Shown here piece by piece: positions 26,690 to 34,940 of a stretch of DNA of 64,000 bases; within the stretch, counting starts at the first letter, position 1, and each line of letters starts with the position of its first letter. The position numbers and the translations under genes are program-made. The notes beneath the pieces were generated by a model. That model did not search any database. It was not told the DNA's origin and worked only from the letters and a program-made list of their open reading frames with translations. Origin of the DNA: an uncultured Sphingomonas sp. GTDB taxonomy: Bacteria; Pseudomonadota; Alphaproteobacteria; Sphingomonadales; Sphingomonadaceae. The stretch spans positions 248,001-312,000 of the forward strand of contig NZ_CAJYHX010000008.1 of assembly GCF_913774285.1 (NCBI RefSeq), given 5' to 3'.

Positions 26690-27734
26690 AGTCGAGCAGC
26701 CCGCGGGTGCGGACCAGCGCCTCGGGCATCTCGGCGCGGATATAGGCGAGCAGCCCCTCGCGGATGTCGCAGCGCAGGTCGAAGGCGGTCGAGGCATCCT
26801 TGGCCGTCATCAGTCCGCGCACCTCGATCGCCTCGGGCTTGGTGTCGGTCACCTGCAGGTTGCAGAAGCGGCCGTCCCAGCGCGGATTGGCCTTGACCAG
26901 TTCCTCCAGCTTGGCGCGCAGCCGCGGGATGTCGGCGGCGGGATCGAGATACCAGAAGACGCTGCCGAGCAGCTGGCTGGTCTCGCGCGTCCAGTTCTGG
27001 AAGGGCTTTTCGAGGAACTGCGACACCGGCACCACCAGCCGCCGTTCGTCCCACAGGCGGATCACGACATAAGTCAGGCGGATATCCTCGATCCGCCCCC
27101 ACTCCCCTTCCACGATCACCACGTCGTCGAGACGAATCGGCTCGGAAAAGGCCATCTGGATGCCGGCGATCAGGTTCTTGAGCGCAGGCTGGGCGGCGGC
27201 GCCCACCGCAAGGGCGGCAAGGCCGGCCGAGGCGATCAGCGTCACGCCGATGCTGCGCACGCTGGGGATGCTCATCAGCATCAGGCAGAAGGTGATCGAG
27301 AGTACCACGAACACGATCACGCGGTGGAGGATCGAGGCGCGGGTGCGCCGCCGTCGGGCGCGGAGATTATTTTCCACGGTAACGTCGGCGCGCAGCAGCA
27401 CCCAGTCGAAGATCACGCCGAGCAGCGCGACGAGCAGCCAGCCGATCAGTCCCGGCACCAGCAGGCCCGCCGCCTGCGCCCAGGCGCGGGTGCCGCTCGT
27501 GCCGAGATCCAGCCCAGGCTGGATAAAGGACAGGGCGATGGCGACCAGCAGCCAGCGTGCCGGGCGGTACAGCCGCCGGATGACGATGTCGTCGAGTTGG
27601 CCCTTGCTGTGCGCCGCCGCCCGGCGACCCAGCGAAAAAGCCAGGCGATGGACCAGCAGCGCAACCGCGATCGCGATCGCGATCACCACGGTACTCGTCA
27701 CCCAGCCGGGAAGGTCGGCAATCAACCGCTCCAA
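26640..27734 (-). CDS. MscS-family mechanosensitive channel, TTG start
   Basis: A 364-residue membrane protein with several N-terminal helices and the MscS pore/beta-domain core LAALAVGAAAQPALKNLIAG followed by FSEPIRLDDVVIVEGEWGRI. Such channels open on osmotic down-shock to release solutes. Start: the TTG at 27732-27734 with AGGAG six bases upstream; the open frame continues another 328 codons upstream but that part is antisense to other genes and lacks coding character. The 3' end overlaps the last 50 bases of otsA tail-to-tail. Role next to the trehalose operon is a plausible osmotic pairing. Confidence 0.87.
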   Translation of the reverse strand: MERLIADLPGWVTSTVVIAIAIAVALLVHRLAFSLGRRAAAHSKGQLDDIVIRRLYRPARWLLVAIALSFIQPGLDLGTSGTRAWAQAAGLLVPGLIGWLLVALLGVIFDWVLLRADVTVENNLRARRRRTRASILHRVIVFVVLSITFCLMLMSIPSVRSIGVTLIASAGLAALAVGAAAQPALKNLIAGIQMAFSEPIRLDDVVIVEGEWGRIEDIRLTYVVIRLWDERRLVVPVSQFLEKPFQNWTRETSQLLGSVFWYLDPAADIPRLRAKLEELVKANPRWDGRFCNLQVTDTKPEAIEVRGLMTAKDASTAFDLRCDIREGLLAYIRAEMPEALVRTRGLLDFTPRPEAASPSPSARS

Positions 27735-27923
27735 ATCATGCTCCTGTCGTGATGGCGATGCCCGGGTAACGGGAGGCGGCGGCCCTCGGTTCCGGGCGGT
27801 GCGCCTCACGCGACAGGGCGGATCGAGCGTGCGTCCAGCGCAAGTGGCCAGTCCCGTAGCGACACACACCGTGACTTCTACGGAATGGCCGAACACGGCG
27901 ATAAATACGACATTAGGCAGGCA

Positions 27924-28112
27924 ATGAACGAAACCCAAAAAGAGATCGGGTCGATGTCCTCCCTGCACCAGGCGCCCCTCACCAATCACTTCCGCCTGCG
28001 CGCCGAGCAGGAGCGGGACCGCGCGACTCGCGCACCCAACGAGCGGCACAAGCGGCTGCATCTGGAGCTCGCGGCGATTTTCGAGCGCCGCGCCGAGGGC
28101 GGGCCGGTCTAG
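27924..28112 (+). CDS. Small unknown charged protein
   Basis: A 62-residue protein, MNETQKEIGSMSSLHQAPLT..., rich in Arg and Glu with a predicted helical end (RHKRLHLELAAIFERRAEG). AGGCAGG precedes the ATG. No signal peptide and no recognised family; similar short charged proteins are common in sphingomonads. It is divergent from mscS and followed by a strong terminator, which supports a real transcription unit. Confidence 0.55.
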   Translation: MNETQKEIGSMSSLHQAPLTNHFRLRAEQERDRATRAPNERHKRLHLELAAIFERRAEGGPV

Positions 28113-28173
28113 GGAATAAACGGAAAAGGCCGGCCGATCCTTTGTCAGGATCGCACCGGTCTTTGGGGGAAGC

Positions 28174-28200
28174 AGGGGCGGTCGCGGTGCGGCCGCCCCT
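28174..28200 (+). terminator. Rho-independent terminator
   Basis: An 8-base perfect stem AGGGGCGG/CCGCCCCT with an 11-base loop is followed by TTTTTCG on the plus strand. It ends the small unknown gene, and its stem may also slow transcription arriving from cydX on the other strand. Confidence 0.75.
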
Positions 28201-28213
28201 TTTTCGTGAGTGG

Positions 28214-28330
28214 TCAGTCGAGGACCGTCAGGTCCGAGGCGGGGTCCGAATGGAACTCGTGCCAGATACCGTTCAACACGGCGGCGGCAACGGCCAGGCA
28301 GGTCCCCAGGATCCAGGCGAAATACCACAT
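28214..28330 (-). CDS. cydX: Cytochrome bd oxidase small subunit CydX
   Basis: A 38-residue single-helix protein beginning MWYFAWILGTCLAVAAAVLN and ending in a short polar tail. The MWYFAWILG start and the GIWHE segment after the helix are the signature of CydX/YbgT, a stabilising third subunit of cytochrome bd. A clear GAGGAG lies 8 bases before the ATG. It is placed 12 bases after cydB in the same direction, exactly where CydX is found in other cyd operons. Small enough to be missed by automatic gene calling. Confidence 0.9.
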   Translation of the reverse strand: MWYFAWILGTCLAVAAAVLNGIWHEFHSDPASDLTVLD

Positions 28331-28342
28331 GGTTCGTACTCC

Positions 28343-29488
28343 TCAGTAGAGGTCGGGGTTGAGCCGCAGCTCTTCCCCGCTGACACGGCCGAACATCACC
28401 TTGTACACCCAGGCGGTGTAGGCCAGCACGATCGGCAGGAAGACGAGCGTGCACACCAGCATGATGAACAGCGTGAGGTGGCTCGACGAGGCGTTCCAGG
28501 CAGTGAGGCTGGAGGCCGGGTCGATCGCGCTCGGCAGGATGAACGGGAACATCGACAGGCCGACGGTGGCGATGATGCCCACATTGGCGATCGACGAACC
28601 GGCGAACACCAGCGCGCTCTTGCGCCCGCGGATCCCGACCAGCGCCAGCACCGGGCCCAGGAAGCCGAGCACCGGAGCGATCAGCATCCACGGATACTTG
28701 GCGTAGTTGTCGAGCCACGCGCCCGGCGCCTTCACCGTCTGGATCAGGTGCGGGTTGGACGGGCCGTTGGGATCGACCGCGCCGACCAGGCGGTAGCCCA
28801 TGTCCCCGTACGCCACGAACATGCCGCCCACGGCGAACAGCACGATCGCGAGGATCGCCGCGACGGTGCCGAAGCGCTGGGCGCGCTCCACCACCACGCC
28901 TTCGGCCTTGAGGCTCAGCCAGCCGGCGCCGTGCAGCACCAGCATGGCGACGGAGAGCAGGCCCGCAACGAGGCTGAACGGGGTGAACAGGCCGAGCAGC
29001 GTGCCTTCGTAGAAGGAGCGCAGGTCGCTATCGAGCCGGAAGGGTGCGCCGAGCAGCACGTTGCCCACCGCGACGCCGAAGACGAGGGCGGGCACGAAGC
29101 CGCCGACGAACAGCGCCCAGTCCCAGCGCGAACGCCAGGCGGCGTCGGGCCGCTTGGAGCGATATTTGAAGCCGACCGGACGCAGGATCAGCGCCGACAG
29201 CACCAGGAACATTGCGAGGTAGAAGCCCGAGAAGCTGACCGCATAGACGAACGGCCAGGCGGCGAAGATGGCGCCGCCGCCCAGGATGAACCACACCTGG
29301 TTGCCTTCCCAGGTCGGGCCGACGGTGTTGATCACCATGCGGCGCTCTTCATCGGTGCGGCCCACGAACGGCAGCAAGGCTGCCGTCCCCAGGTCGAAGC
29401 CGTCGGTCAGCGCGAAGCCGATCAGCAGCACCCCCAGCAGCGCCCACCAGATGAGGCGCAGGATTTCATAATCGAGCGGGATGGACAT
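28343..29488 (-). CDS. cydB: Cytochrome bd ubiquinol oxidase subunit II
   Basis: The 381-residue membrane subunit pairing with CydA in the high-affinity quinol oxidase. Motifs: LGVLLIGFALTDGFDLG near the N-terminus, INTVGPTWEGNQVWFI (about residues 53-68), and RPVGFKYRSK. Multiple hydrophobic helices match the nine-helix CydB fold. The ATG has GAGCAAGGAGAAAGAAC upstream. It begins 21 bases after cydA and is followed by cydX. Confidence 0.95.
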   Translation of the reverse strand: MSIPLDYEILRLIWWALLGVLLIGFALTDGFDLGTAALLPFVGRTDEERRMVINTVGPTWEGNQVWFILGGGAIFAAWPFVYAVSFSGFYLAMFLVLSALILRPVGFKYRSKRPDAAWRSRWDWALFVGGFVPALVFGVAVGNVLLGAPFRLDSDLRSFYEGTLLGLFTPFSLVAGLLSVAMLVLHGAGWLSLKAEGVVVERAQRFGTVAAILAIVLFAVGGMFVAYGDMGYRLVGAVDPNGPSNPHLIQTVKAPGAWLDNYAKYPWMLIAPVLGFLGPVLALVGIRGRKSALVFAGSSIANVGIIATVGLSMFPFILPSAIDPASSLTAWNASSSHLTLFIMLVCTLVFLPIVLAYTAWVYKVMFGRVSGEELRLNPDLY

Positions 29489-29509
29489 GTTCTTTCTCCT
29501 TGCTCGCGC

Positions 29510-31099
29510 TCATTCCGCAGGAACGGCGTGGAGCGGCCGCGGCTCGGGCGTGGTCGGCACCGGATCGTGGCGGGGTTGCCAGGGCTCGTAGGTCTCGGGC
29601 CCGTGCTTGATCGCCGCCAGCATAAGGCGGAACTCGATCACCGCCATCACGCCGTAGAGCGCGGTGAAGCCGATGATCGTGGTCCACAAGGCGGGCACGG
29701 TCAGGCTGGAGGTGGCGAGGAAGGTCGGCAGCACGCCGTCCACCGCCCAGGGCTGGCGGCCCACTTCGGCGACGACCCAGCCGAACTCGATCGCGAGCCA
29801 GGGCAACGGGATCGCCCACATCGCCGTGCGCAGGAACCACTTGCGGTGGAAGCGGCGCGTATTGGCGTAGTAGAGGGCGGCGGCGAAGAAGGCGATGAAG
29901 AAGAAGCCGAGGCCTGCCATGCCGCGGAACAGCCAGAACACGGCCGGCACGTTGGGAACGGTCGACCAGGCGGCCCGATCCTTCTGCGCTTCGGTGGCCT
30001 GGCGCGGATCGGCGACCCAGCGCTTGAGCAGCAGGGCATAGCCCAGGTCGCCCTTGGCGGCTTCGAACTTCGCGCGTGCGGCGACGTTCTGGCGATCGGT
30101 CTTCAGCGTCTGCAGCGCATCATAGGCGGTGAGGCCGTTCTCGATGCGCAGCCGGGCCTTGCCGACCAGCGGGTAGATGCCTTCCACCTGGCCGGTAAGG
30201 CTACGCGTACCGATCAGGCCCAGCACATAGGGCACCTTGACCTGGAAATAGGTTTCGCGGCCCGAGTTGGAGGGGAAACCGAACACGGTGATGCCGGCCG
30301 GTGCCGCTTCGGTGTGCCATTCGGCCTCGATCGCGGCGAGCTTCATCTTCTGGTTGTCGGTCAGGGCATAGCCGCTCTCGTCACCGAGCACGACCACCGA
30401 CAGCGAGGCCGCCAGGCCGAACGCCGCCGCCACCGCGAAGCTGCGCTTGGCGAGCTCCAGGTGCCGCCCGCGCAGCAGATAATAGGCCGAGATGCCGAGC
30501 ACGAACACGCTGGCACAGACATAGCCGGCGCTGACGGTGTGGACGAACTTCGCTTGCGCGACGGGATTGAAGATCACCGCCATGAAGTCGACGACTTCCA
30601 TGCGCATCGTGTCGGCGTTGAACACCGCACCCGCCGGGTGCTGCATCCAGCCATTAGCGACCAGGATCCACAGCGCCGACAAATTGGTGCCGAGCGCGGT
30701 GAGGAAGGTGACCATCAAATGCTGGCGCTTCGACAGGCGATCCCAGCCGAAGAACATCAGGCCGACAAAGGTGGCTTCGAGGAAGAAGGCCATCAAACCC
30801 TCGATCGCCAGCGGTGCCCCGAAGATGTCCCCCACATAATGGGAGTAATAGGACCAGTTGGTCCCGAACTCGAATTCCATCGTCAGCCCGGTGGCGACAC
30901 CGAGGACGAAGTTGATGCCAAATAGCTTGGCCCAGAAACGGGTGATGTCCCTCCAGATCGGGCGATCGGTGACGACATAGACGCTTTCCATGATCACGAG
31001 GATGAAGGAAAGGCCCAGCGTCAACGGCACGAACAGGAAGTGGTACATCGCTGTCAGCGCGAATTGCAGGCGCGACAGTTCAACGACTGCCATATCCAT
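29510..31099 (-). CDS. cydA: Cytochrome bd ubiquinol oxidase subunit I
   Basis: The 529-residue haem-bearing subunit that oxidises quinol and reduces oxygen to water without pumping protons; it serves low oxygen and stress. Visible: SRLQFALTAMYHFLFVPLTLG with the haem-ligand histidine, GRQPWAVDG of the bd family, and a long periplasmic Q-loop region. ATG chosen at 31099, with GAGGA eight bases upstream; a second ATG two codons later is possible. It reads divergently from cydDC, its assembly transporter, so the two transcripts share about 118 bases of control region. Confidence 0.95.
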   Translation of the reverse strand: MDMAVVELSRLQFALTAMYHFLFVPLTLGLSFILVIMESVYVVTDRPIWRDITRFWAKLFGINFVLGVATGLTMEFEFGTNWSYYSHYVGDIFGAPLAIEGLMAFFLEATFVGLMFFGWDRLSKRQHLMVTFLTALGTNLSALWILVANGWMQHPAGAVFNADTMRMEVVDFMAVIFNPVAQAKFVHTVSAGYVCASVFVLGISAYYLLRGRHLELAKRSFAVAAAFGLAASLSVVVLGDESGYALTDNQKMKLAAIEAEWHTEAAPAGITVFGFPSNSGRETYFQVKVPYVLGLIGTRSLTGQVEGIYPLVGKARLRIENGLTAYDALQTLKTDRQNVAARAKFEAAKGDLGYALLLKRWVADPRQATEAQKDRAAWSTVPNVPAVFWLFRGMAGLGFFFIAFFAAALYYANTRRFHRKWFLRTAMWAIPLPWLAIEFGWVVAEVGRQPWAVDGVLPTFLATSSLTVPALWTTIIGFTALYGVMAVIEFRLMLAAIKHGPETYEPWQPRHDPVPTTPEPRPLHAVPAE

Positions 31100-31217
31100 A
31101 GGTTTGTCCTCAGCAAAGAGCCGGTGATCCGCGGCCTAGGCTTCGGCACGGGCGCCGCCTATGCGGAACATCCCCTATTCCTGTCACAGCCGGAATGCGG
31201 CTTTAGCATTGGCGCAT
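31100..31217. promoter_or_regulatory. Divergent cydA / cydD promoter region
   Basis: A gap of 118 bases serves both transcripts. A small inverted repeat AGCCG-GAATG-CGGCT lies around 31190. I looked for an FNR/FixK-type TTGAT-N4-ATCAA site, expected for oxygen control of cyd genes, and did not find one. Confidence 0.4.
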
Positions 31218-32918
31218 ATGACCCTTCAGAAGCAGGCCGGGCTCGCCTGGATCATCGATTTGGGCGGCGCCGCGCTGTTCGCCTGGGGCATCGCCGACGG
31301 AGTTGCCGCAGCAGCCGCGGGCGATGCCGTGCCGGCTGCCGCGTTCGCGGCGATGCTGGGCGGCGGGCTGATCCGTGCCGCCACCGCCTGGAGTGTGCCG
31401 CTGCTGGCGGTGCGCGGCGCGCAGGCGACGACCGCGCCGCTTCGCCGCAGCCTTGTCGAGCGACTGCTGAGCAGTGGTGCGGCGCCGTCGAGCGGGCAAT
31501 CGGCAGTGCTGGCGATCGACCATGTCGCGACGATCGAAGGCTATGAAACGCGCTTCGTCCCCGCCCGGATGGCGGCGGCCGCCGCGCCGCTGGTGGCGGT
31601 GACGATCATCGCCTGTGCGAGCGTGGTAGCGGCGGGTATCCTGATCGGCACCCTCGTCCCCTTCATCTTCGGCATGATACTCGCGGGCACGGCTGCCAAG
31701 CGCGCCTCGGAGCGCCAGCTGGAGGCGCTGGGGGACTTGTCCGACCTGTTCGTCGACCGCGTCCGCACCCTACCGATCCTGCGCCATTTCGGTGCCGAGG
31801 ACCGGATCGCGCGGCAGGTGGGCGTCGCTACGCGCGAAGTCGCTGCCCGCACCGTGGCGGTGCTGCGCGTCGCCTTCCTGTCGAGCGCGGTACTGGAGTT
31901 CTTCTCGGCGCTCGCGGTGGCGCTGGTCGCGGTATATTGCGGGTTCAGCCTGCTCGGCTTGCTCCCCTTCCCCGATCCCGAAACGCTGACGTTGCGCGAA
32001 GCCTTTTTCGCGCTGGCGATGGCGCCCGAATTCTACCTGCCGATGCGGCGACTGGCGGCGGCGTATCACGACAAGCAGCTCGGCGAGGCGGCGCGGGGGG
32101 CAATCGCGGCGGTGCCGGAGGTGGTGGCGCCTGCCGCTGCACCGGAGGTGTTCGCGGGCGTGGCGACAAAGGACTTGGTGATCGCCTGGCCGGGACGGAC
32201 GATTGGGCCGGTCAGTCTGTCGATCGGGACAACGGGCCTGGTGGCGCTGACCGGGCCGACGGGCAGCGGCAAGACCAGCCTGCTGGCGGCGATTGCAGGA
32301 CAGATCGTCCCCAGCGCCGGCAGCCTGCGGTTCCTATCGCTGGAAGAAGCGCCCGACCGCCTCAGCCATCAATCCCCCTCCCGCTTGCGGGAGGGGCTAG
32401 GGGAGGGTGAGTCGGGCGAGCGGGCGACACCGTCGCGGCAAAGCCTCCACGTCGCACCCTCCCCCATCCCCTCCCGCAGGCGGGAGGGGGGGAAGAGCGC
32501 AGCGGGTGAGGACAACCCCATCGCCTGGGCCGCACAGCACCCGCTGATCCTCCCCGGCACCCTGCGCGACAACCTCGCCCTCGCCGCACCCGACGCCTCC
32601 GACGCCGACCTCCTCGCCGCCATCGACCGCGTCGGCCTCGCCCCCATGCTCGCCCGCCGCGGCACCGGCTTGGACCTCCTGCTCGACCATCGCGGCTCCG
32701 GCCTCTCCGGCGGCGAGCGGCGGCGCCTCGGCCTCGCCCGCGCGCTGCTGGCGGACCGCCCGCTGCTGCTGGCCGACGAACCCACCGCCGACCTCGATGC
32801 CGAAAGCGCTGCCGCAATCACTGCGCTGCTCCGCACCGTCGCCAGGGAACGCGCAGTGATCGTCGCCACCCATGACCCGCGCCTGATCGCCGCCGCCGAT
32901 GCCGAGGTGACGCTGTGA
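31218..32918 (+). CDS. cydD: ABC exporter subunit CydD, with repeat-derived insert
   Basis: Half of the CydDC thiol (glutathione/cysteine) exporter needed for cytochrome bd assembly. The 566-residue protein has an N-terminal six-helix domain and a C-terminal ATPase: Walker A GPTGSGKTS, ABC signature LSGGERRRLGLARALL, Walker B LLADEPTADLD, switch His THDPRL. Between Walker A and the Q-loop (AWAAQHPLILPGTLRDN) lies about 45 extra residues rich in Ser, Arg, Gly and Pro, encoded by the GC-rich repeat at 32374-32492 and keeping the frame open. The start at ATG 31218 lacks a strong ribosome site. It overlaps cydC by GTGA. Confidence 0.9.
   Translation: MTLQKQAGLAWIIDLGGAALFAWGIADGVAAAAAGDAVPAAAFAAMLGGGLIRAATAWSVPLLAVRGAQATTAPLRRSLVERLLSSGAAPSSGQSAVLAIDHVATIEGYETRFVPARMAAAAAPLVAVTIIACASVVAAGILIGTLVPFIFGMILAGTAAKRASERQLEALGDLSDLFVDRVRTLPILRHFGAEDRIARQVGVATREVAARTVAVLRVAFLSSAVLEFFSALAVALVAVYCGFSLLGLLPFPDPETLTLREAFFALAMAPEFYLPMRRLAAAYHDKQLGEAARGAIAAVPEVVAPAAAPEVFAGVATKDLVIAWPGRTIGPVSLSIGTTGLVALTGPTGSGKTSLLAAIAGQIVPSAGSLRFLSLEEAPDRLSHQSPSRLREGLGEGESGERATPSRQSLHVAPSPIPSRRREGGKSAAGEDNPIAWAAQHPLILPGTLRDNLALAAPDASDADLLAAIDRVGLAPMLARRGTGLDLLLDHRGSGLSGGERRRLGLARALLADRPLLLADEPTADLDAESAAAITALLRTVARERAVIVATHDPRLIAAADAEVTL
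32374..32492. repeat. GC-rich dispersed palindromic repeat inside cydD coding sequence
   Basis: About 119 bases beginning CCCCCTCCCGCTTGCGGGAG and ending CCCTCCCGCAGGCGGGAGGG, with a central GTCGCGGCAA and GAGGGTG / CACCCTC arms. A near-identical copy lies between genes at 47518-47634. Here it is embedded in frame in the CydD ATPase domain. Each end is itself a short hairpin (CTCCCGC-TT-GCGGGAG). Confidence 0.9.
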
Positions 32919-34492
32919 ACCCCTTCCCCCTCGCCGCCCCCGAACGCCGCACGCTCCGCCAGGCGCTGGCCTGCGCGACCATCGCCGGGCTCGCCGCGAT
33001 CCTGTTGCTGGCGCTGTCCGGCTGGTTCCTCACCGGCGCCGCCATCGCAGGCGCGAGCGGCGCGGCCGCGGTGGCCGCGTTCAACTATCTGATCCCCAGC
33101 GCCGCGATCCGCGGCCTCGCCATCCTGCGAACCGGCGGCCGCTATGGCGAGCGGCAGCTGTCGCACCAGGCCGCGCTCACCGCCATGGCCGATCTGCGCG
33201 GCCGGCTGTTCGGCAAGCTCGCCGCGCAGGACAGCCGCACCGCGCCGGACCTCGCCGGCGGCGACGCCAGCGCGCGGATGATCGGCGACATCGAAGCGTT
33301 GGAGGATCTGGTCGTCCGCCGCCCGAGCCGCCCCGCCAGCCTCGCCGCCGCGCTGTTCGCCGTGGTGCTGGTAGCGCTGGCCGGCTGGAAGGCTGCAGTC
33401 GCGCTGGCGCTGCTGCTCGCCGCGCTGCCCCTGTTGCTCACCTTCGCCGCCCGCCGCCTCACCACCGGTCCCGCCGCCGAGGCCGCGGAAGCGCTGGGGG
33501 CGCTGCGCACCGCGTTCGTCGACTATGCCGCCGCCCGGCCCGAGATCATCGCCTATGGCCTCGCCCCGCGCGTGGCGGACACGATCGCCGAACTCTCCCG
33601 CCCGCTCGACCGCGCCCGTGCGGCGCTGGCGCGCGGCGACGGCGCGGTGGCCGGGCTGCTCGCAGGCTATGGCGCGCTGACCGCAGCGATCGTCTTCGCG
33701 CTCTCCGACGCGAGTGCCCCACTCCGCGCACTGGCGCTGCTCGCCTCCGCCGCATCGGTGGAGGCAATGGCCACCTTTGCCCGCACCGCGCTCCGCCAGG
33801 CGAGCGTCGAGCAGGGCCTCGCCCGCCTCGCCACGCTCGCCGAGCTGCCGGGCGATCTCGCCCCCAGCACCCCGGACGACATCGGGGCCCATCCGATCAG
33901 CCTCGGCAACCATACCCTCGCGCCGGGTGCCCGCGTGGCGATCCTCGGCGCCTCGGGCACCGGCAAGACCCGGCTGATCGAGGCGCTGGCCGGGCTCCGC
34001 ACGCCCGTGCATGCCCTTGCGCTCGATGGCACGCCGGTCGCGCAGTGCAGCGCCGATGCGCTCCGCCGCCAGTTCGCGCTCGCCCCGCAGGACGCCGTGC
34101 TGATCGCCGGATCGATCGCCGACAATCTCCGGGTCGCCCGCCCCGGCATCACCGAGGCGGCGATGTGGGAGGCGCTCCACACAGCCTGCCTTGATGCGAC
34201 CGTGCGCGCGATGCCCGCCGGGCTGCAAACCTCGCTCGCCGAGGCCGGCGGCACGCTGTCGGGCGGCGAGCGCAAGCGGCTGTCGCTCGCCCGCGCGCTG
34301 CTCGCGGCCCGCCCCTGGCTGCTGCTCGACGAGCCCAGCGAAGGCCTCGACGCCGCGACCGAAGCGGAACTGGTCCGCCGCGTCGACGCCTGGCTACAGT
34401 CGACCGGCACCGGCCTGGTCCTCGTCTCCCACCGCCCCGCCCCGCTGGCCCTGGCGACTGACCGGATCGACATCGCCGCCATCGCCCAATGA
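32915..34492 (+). CDS. cydC: ABC exporter subunit CydC
   Basis: The second half of the heterodimeric CydDC exporter. It has 525 residues, starts with GTG overlapping the cydD stop (GTGA), and shows an N-terminal membrane domain and a C-terminal ATPase: Walker A LGASGTGKTR, LSGGERKRLSLARALL, LLLDEPSEGLDAATE, and switch HRPAPL. Unlike CydD it has no insert between Walker A and the Q-loop (FALAPQDAVLIAGSIADN). Co-transcription with cydD is certain from the overlap; a small secreted-protein gene follows after 41 bases. Confidence 0.93.
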   Translation: MNPFPLAAPERRTLRQALACATIAGLAAILLLALSGWFLTGAAIAGASGAAAVAAFNYLIPSAAIRGLAILRTGGRYGERQLSHQAALTAMADLRGRLFGKLAAQDSRTAPDLAGGDASARMIGDIEALEDLVVRRPSRPASLAAALFAVVLVALAGWKAAVALALLLAALPLLLTFAARRLTTGPAAEAAEALGALRTAFVDYAAARPEIIAYGLAPRVADTIAELSRPLDRARAALARGDGAVAGLLAGYGALTAAIVFALSDASAPLRALALLASAASVEAMATFARTALRQASVEQGLARLATLAELPGDLAPSTPDDIGAHPISLGNHTLAPGARVAILGASGTGKTRLIEALAGLRTPVHALALDGTPVAQCSADALRRQFALAPQDAVLIAGSIADNLRVARPGITEAAMWEALHTACLDATVRAMPAGLQTSLAEAGGTLSGGERKRLSLARALLAARPWLLLDEPSEGLDAATEAELVRRVDAWLQSTGTGLVLVSHRPAPLALATDRIDIAAIAQ

Positions 34493-34533
34493 TATATTGA
34501 AACATGCGCGATGCCGCAGTACGGCATCCTTTC

Positions 34534-34887
34534 ATGCGCATGTTCCGCATCCCTGCTCTGTTCGTCCGGCTGCTGCCGGCGCTGCTGCTGGCGTTCGCGC
34601 TGTGCTGGCAGGCGGGGATCGTCCGCGCGCATGTGCATGCGGGACAGGGCTGGCTCGCCGCGACGCATGCTTCCCACCACGCCCCCCAGCAGAATGACGA
34701 CGACGAGGATTGTCCGCTGTGCGACGAGATCGCGTCCGCGGGCGCCTATCTCGCCTCCACGTCGCCGGCCGTCCCGGCGCCGCTGCCGGCACCCGAATGG
34801 CACGCAGCGCTCGCTGCCGATCCGGCCCCGCGGCTCGTCCGCTCGCACGCCTGGCGCAGCCGCGCGCCGCCTGAACTCCGCGCCTGA
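34534..34887 (+). CDS. Small secreted His/Cys protein upstream of ZnuD-like receptor
   Basis: A 117-residue protein from the chosen ATG: a hydrophobic leader (MRMFRIPALFVRLLPALLLA..., ending VRA), then HVHAGQGWLAATHASHHAP, an acidic NDDDED and a CPLCDEIASAGAYL motif. Proteins with this leader, His-rich stretch and CPxC motif are commonly found just upstream of metal-type TonB receptors; a metal-handling role is inferred. An in-frame ATG ten codons earlier lies only about ten bases after a TATATT element that could be the -10, so the later start is preferred. The receptor follows 53 bases downstream. Confidence 0.65.
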   Translation: MRMFRIPALFVRLLPALLLAFALCWQAGIVRAHVHAGQGWLAATHASHHAPQQNDDDEDCPLCDEIASAGAYLASTSPAVPAPLPAPEWHAALAADPAPRLVRSHAWRSRAPPELRA

Positions 34888-34940
34888 CCCATAATTTGCG
34901 CCGCCCGCGCGGCGCACCCCAGGTTCACGGAGTTTCCTTC

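Noticed and set aside
27735..28718. 328-codon N-terminal extension of the mscS frame
   Set aside because: It runs antisense through the small gene at 27924, the terminator and cydX/cydB, and the TTG at 27734 has a well-placed AGGAG.
31100..31217. FNR/FixK box controlling cydA and cydD
   Set aside because: No TTGAT-N4-ATCAA or close variant found; TTTGTCCTCAGCAAA near 31104 has only four matching arm bases.
32374..32492. Reading the GC-rich repeats as CRISPR
   Set aside because: Only single copies at distant places, no regular spacing, no cas genes; they are palindromic dispersed repeats.
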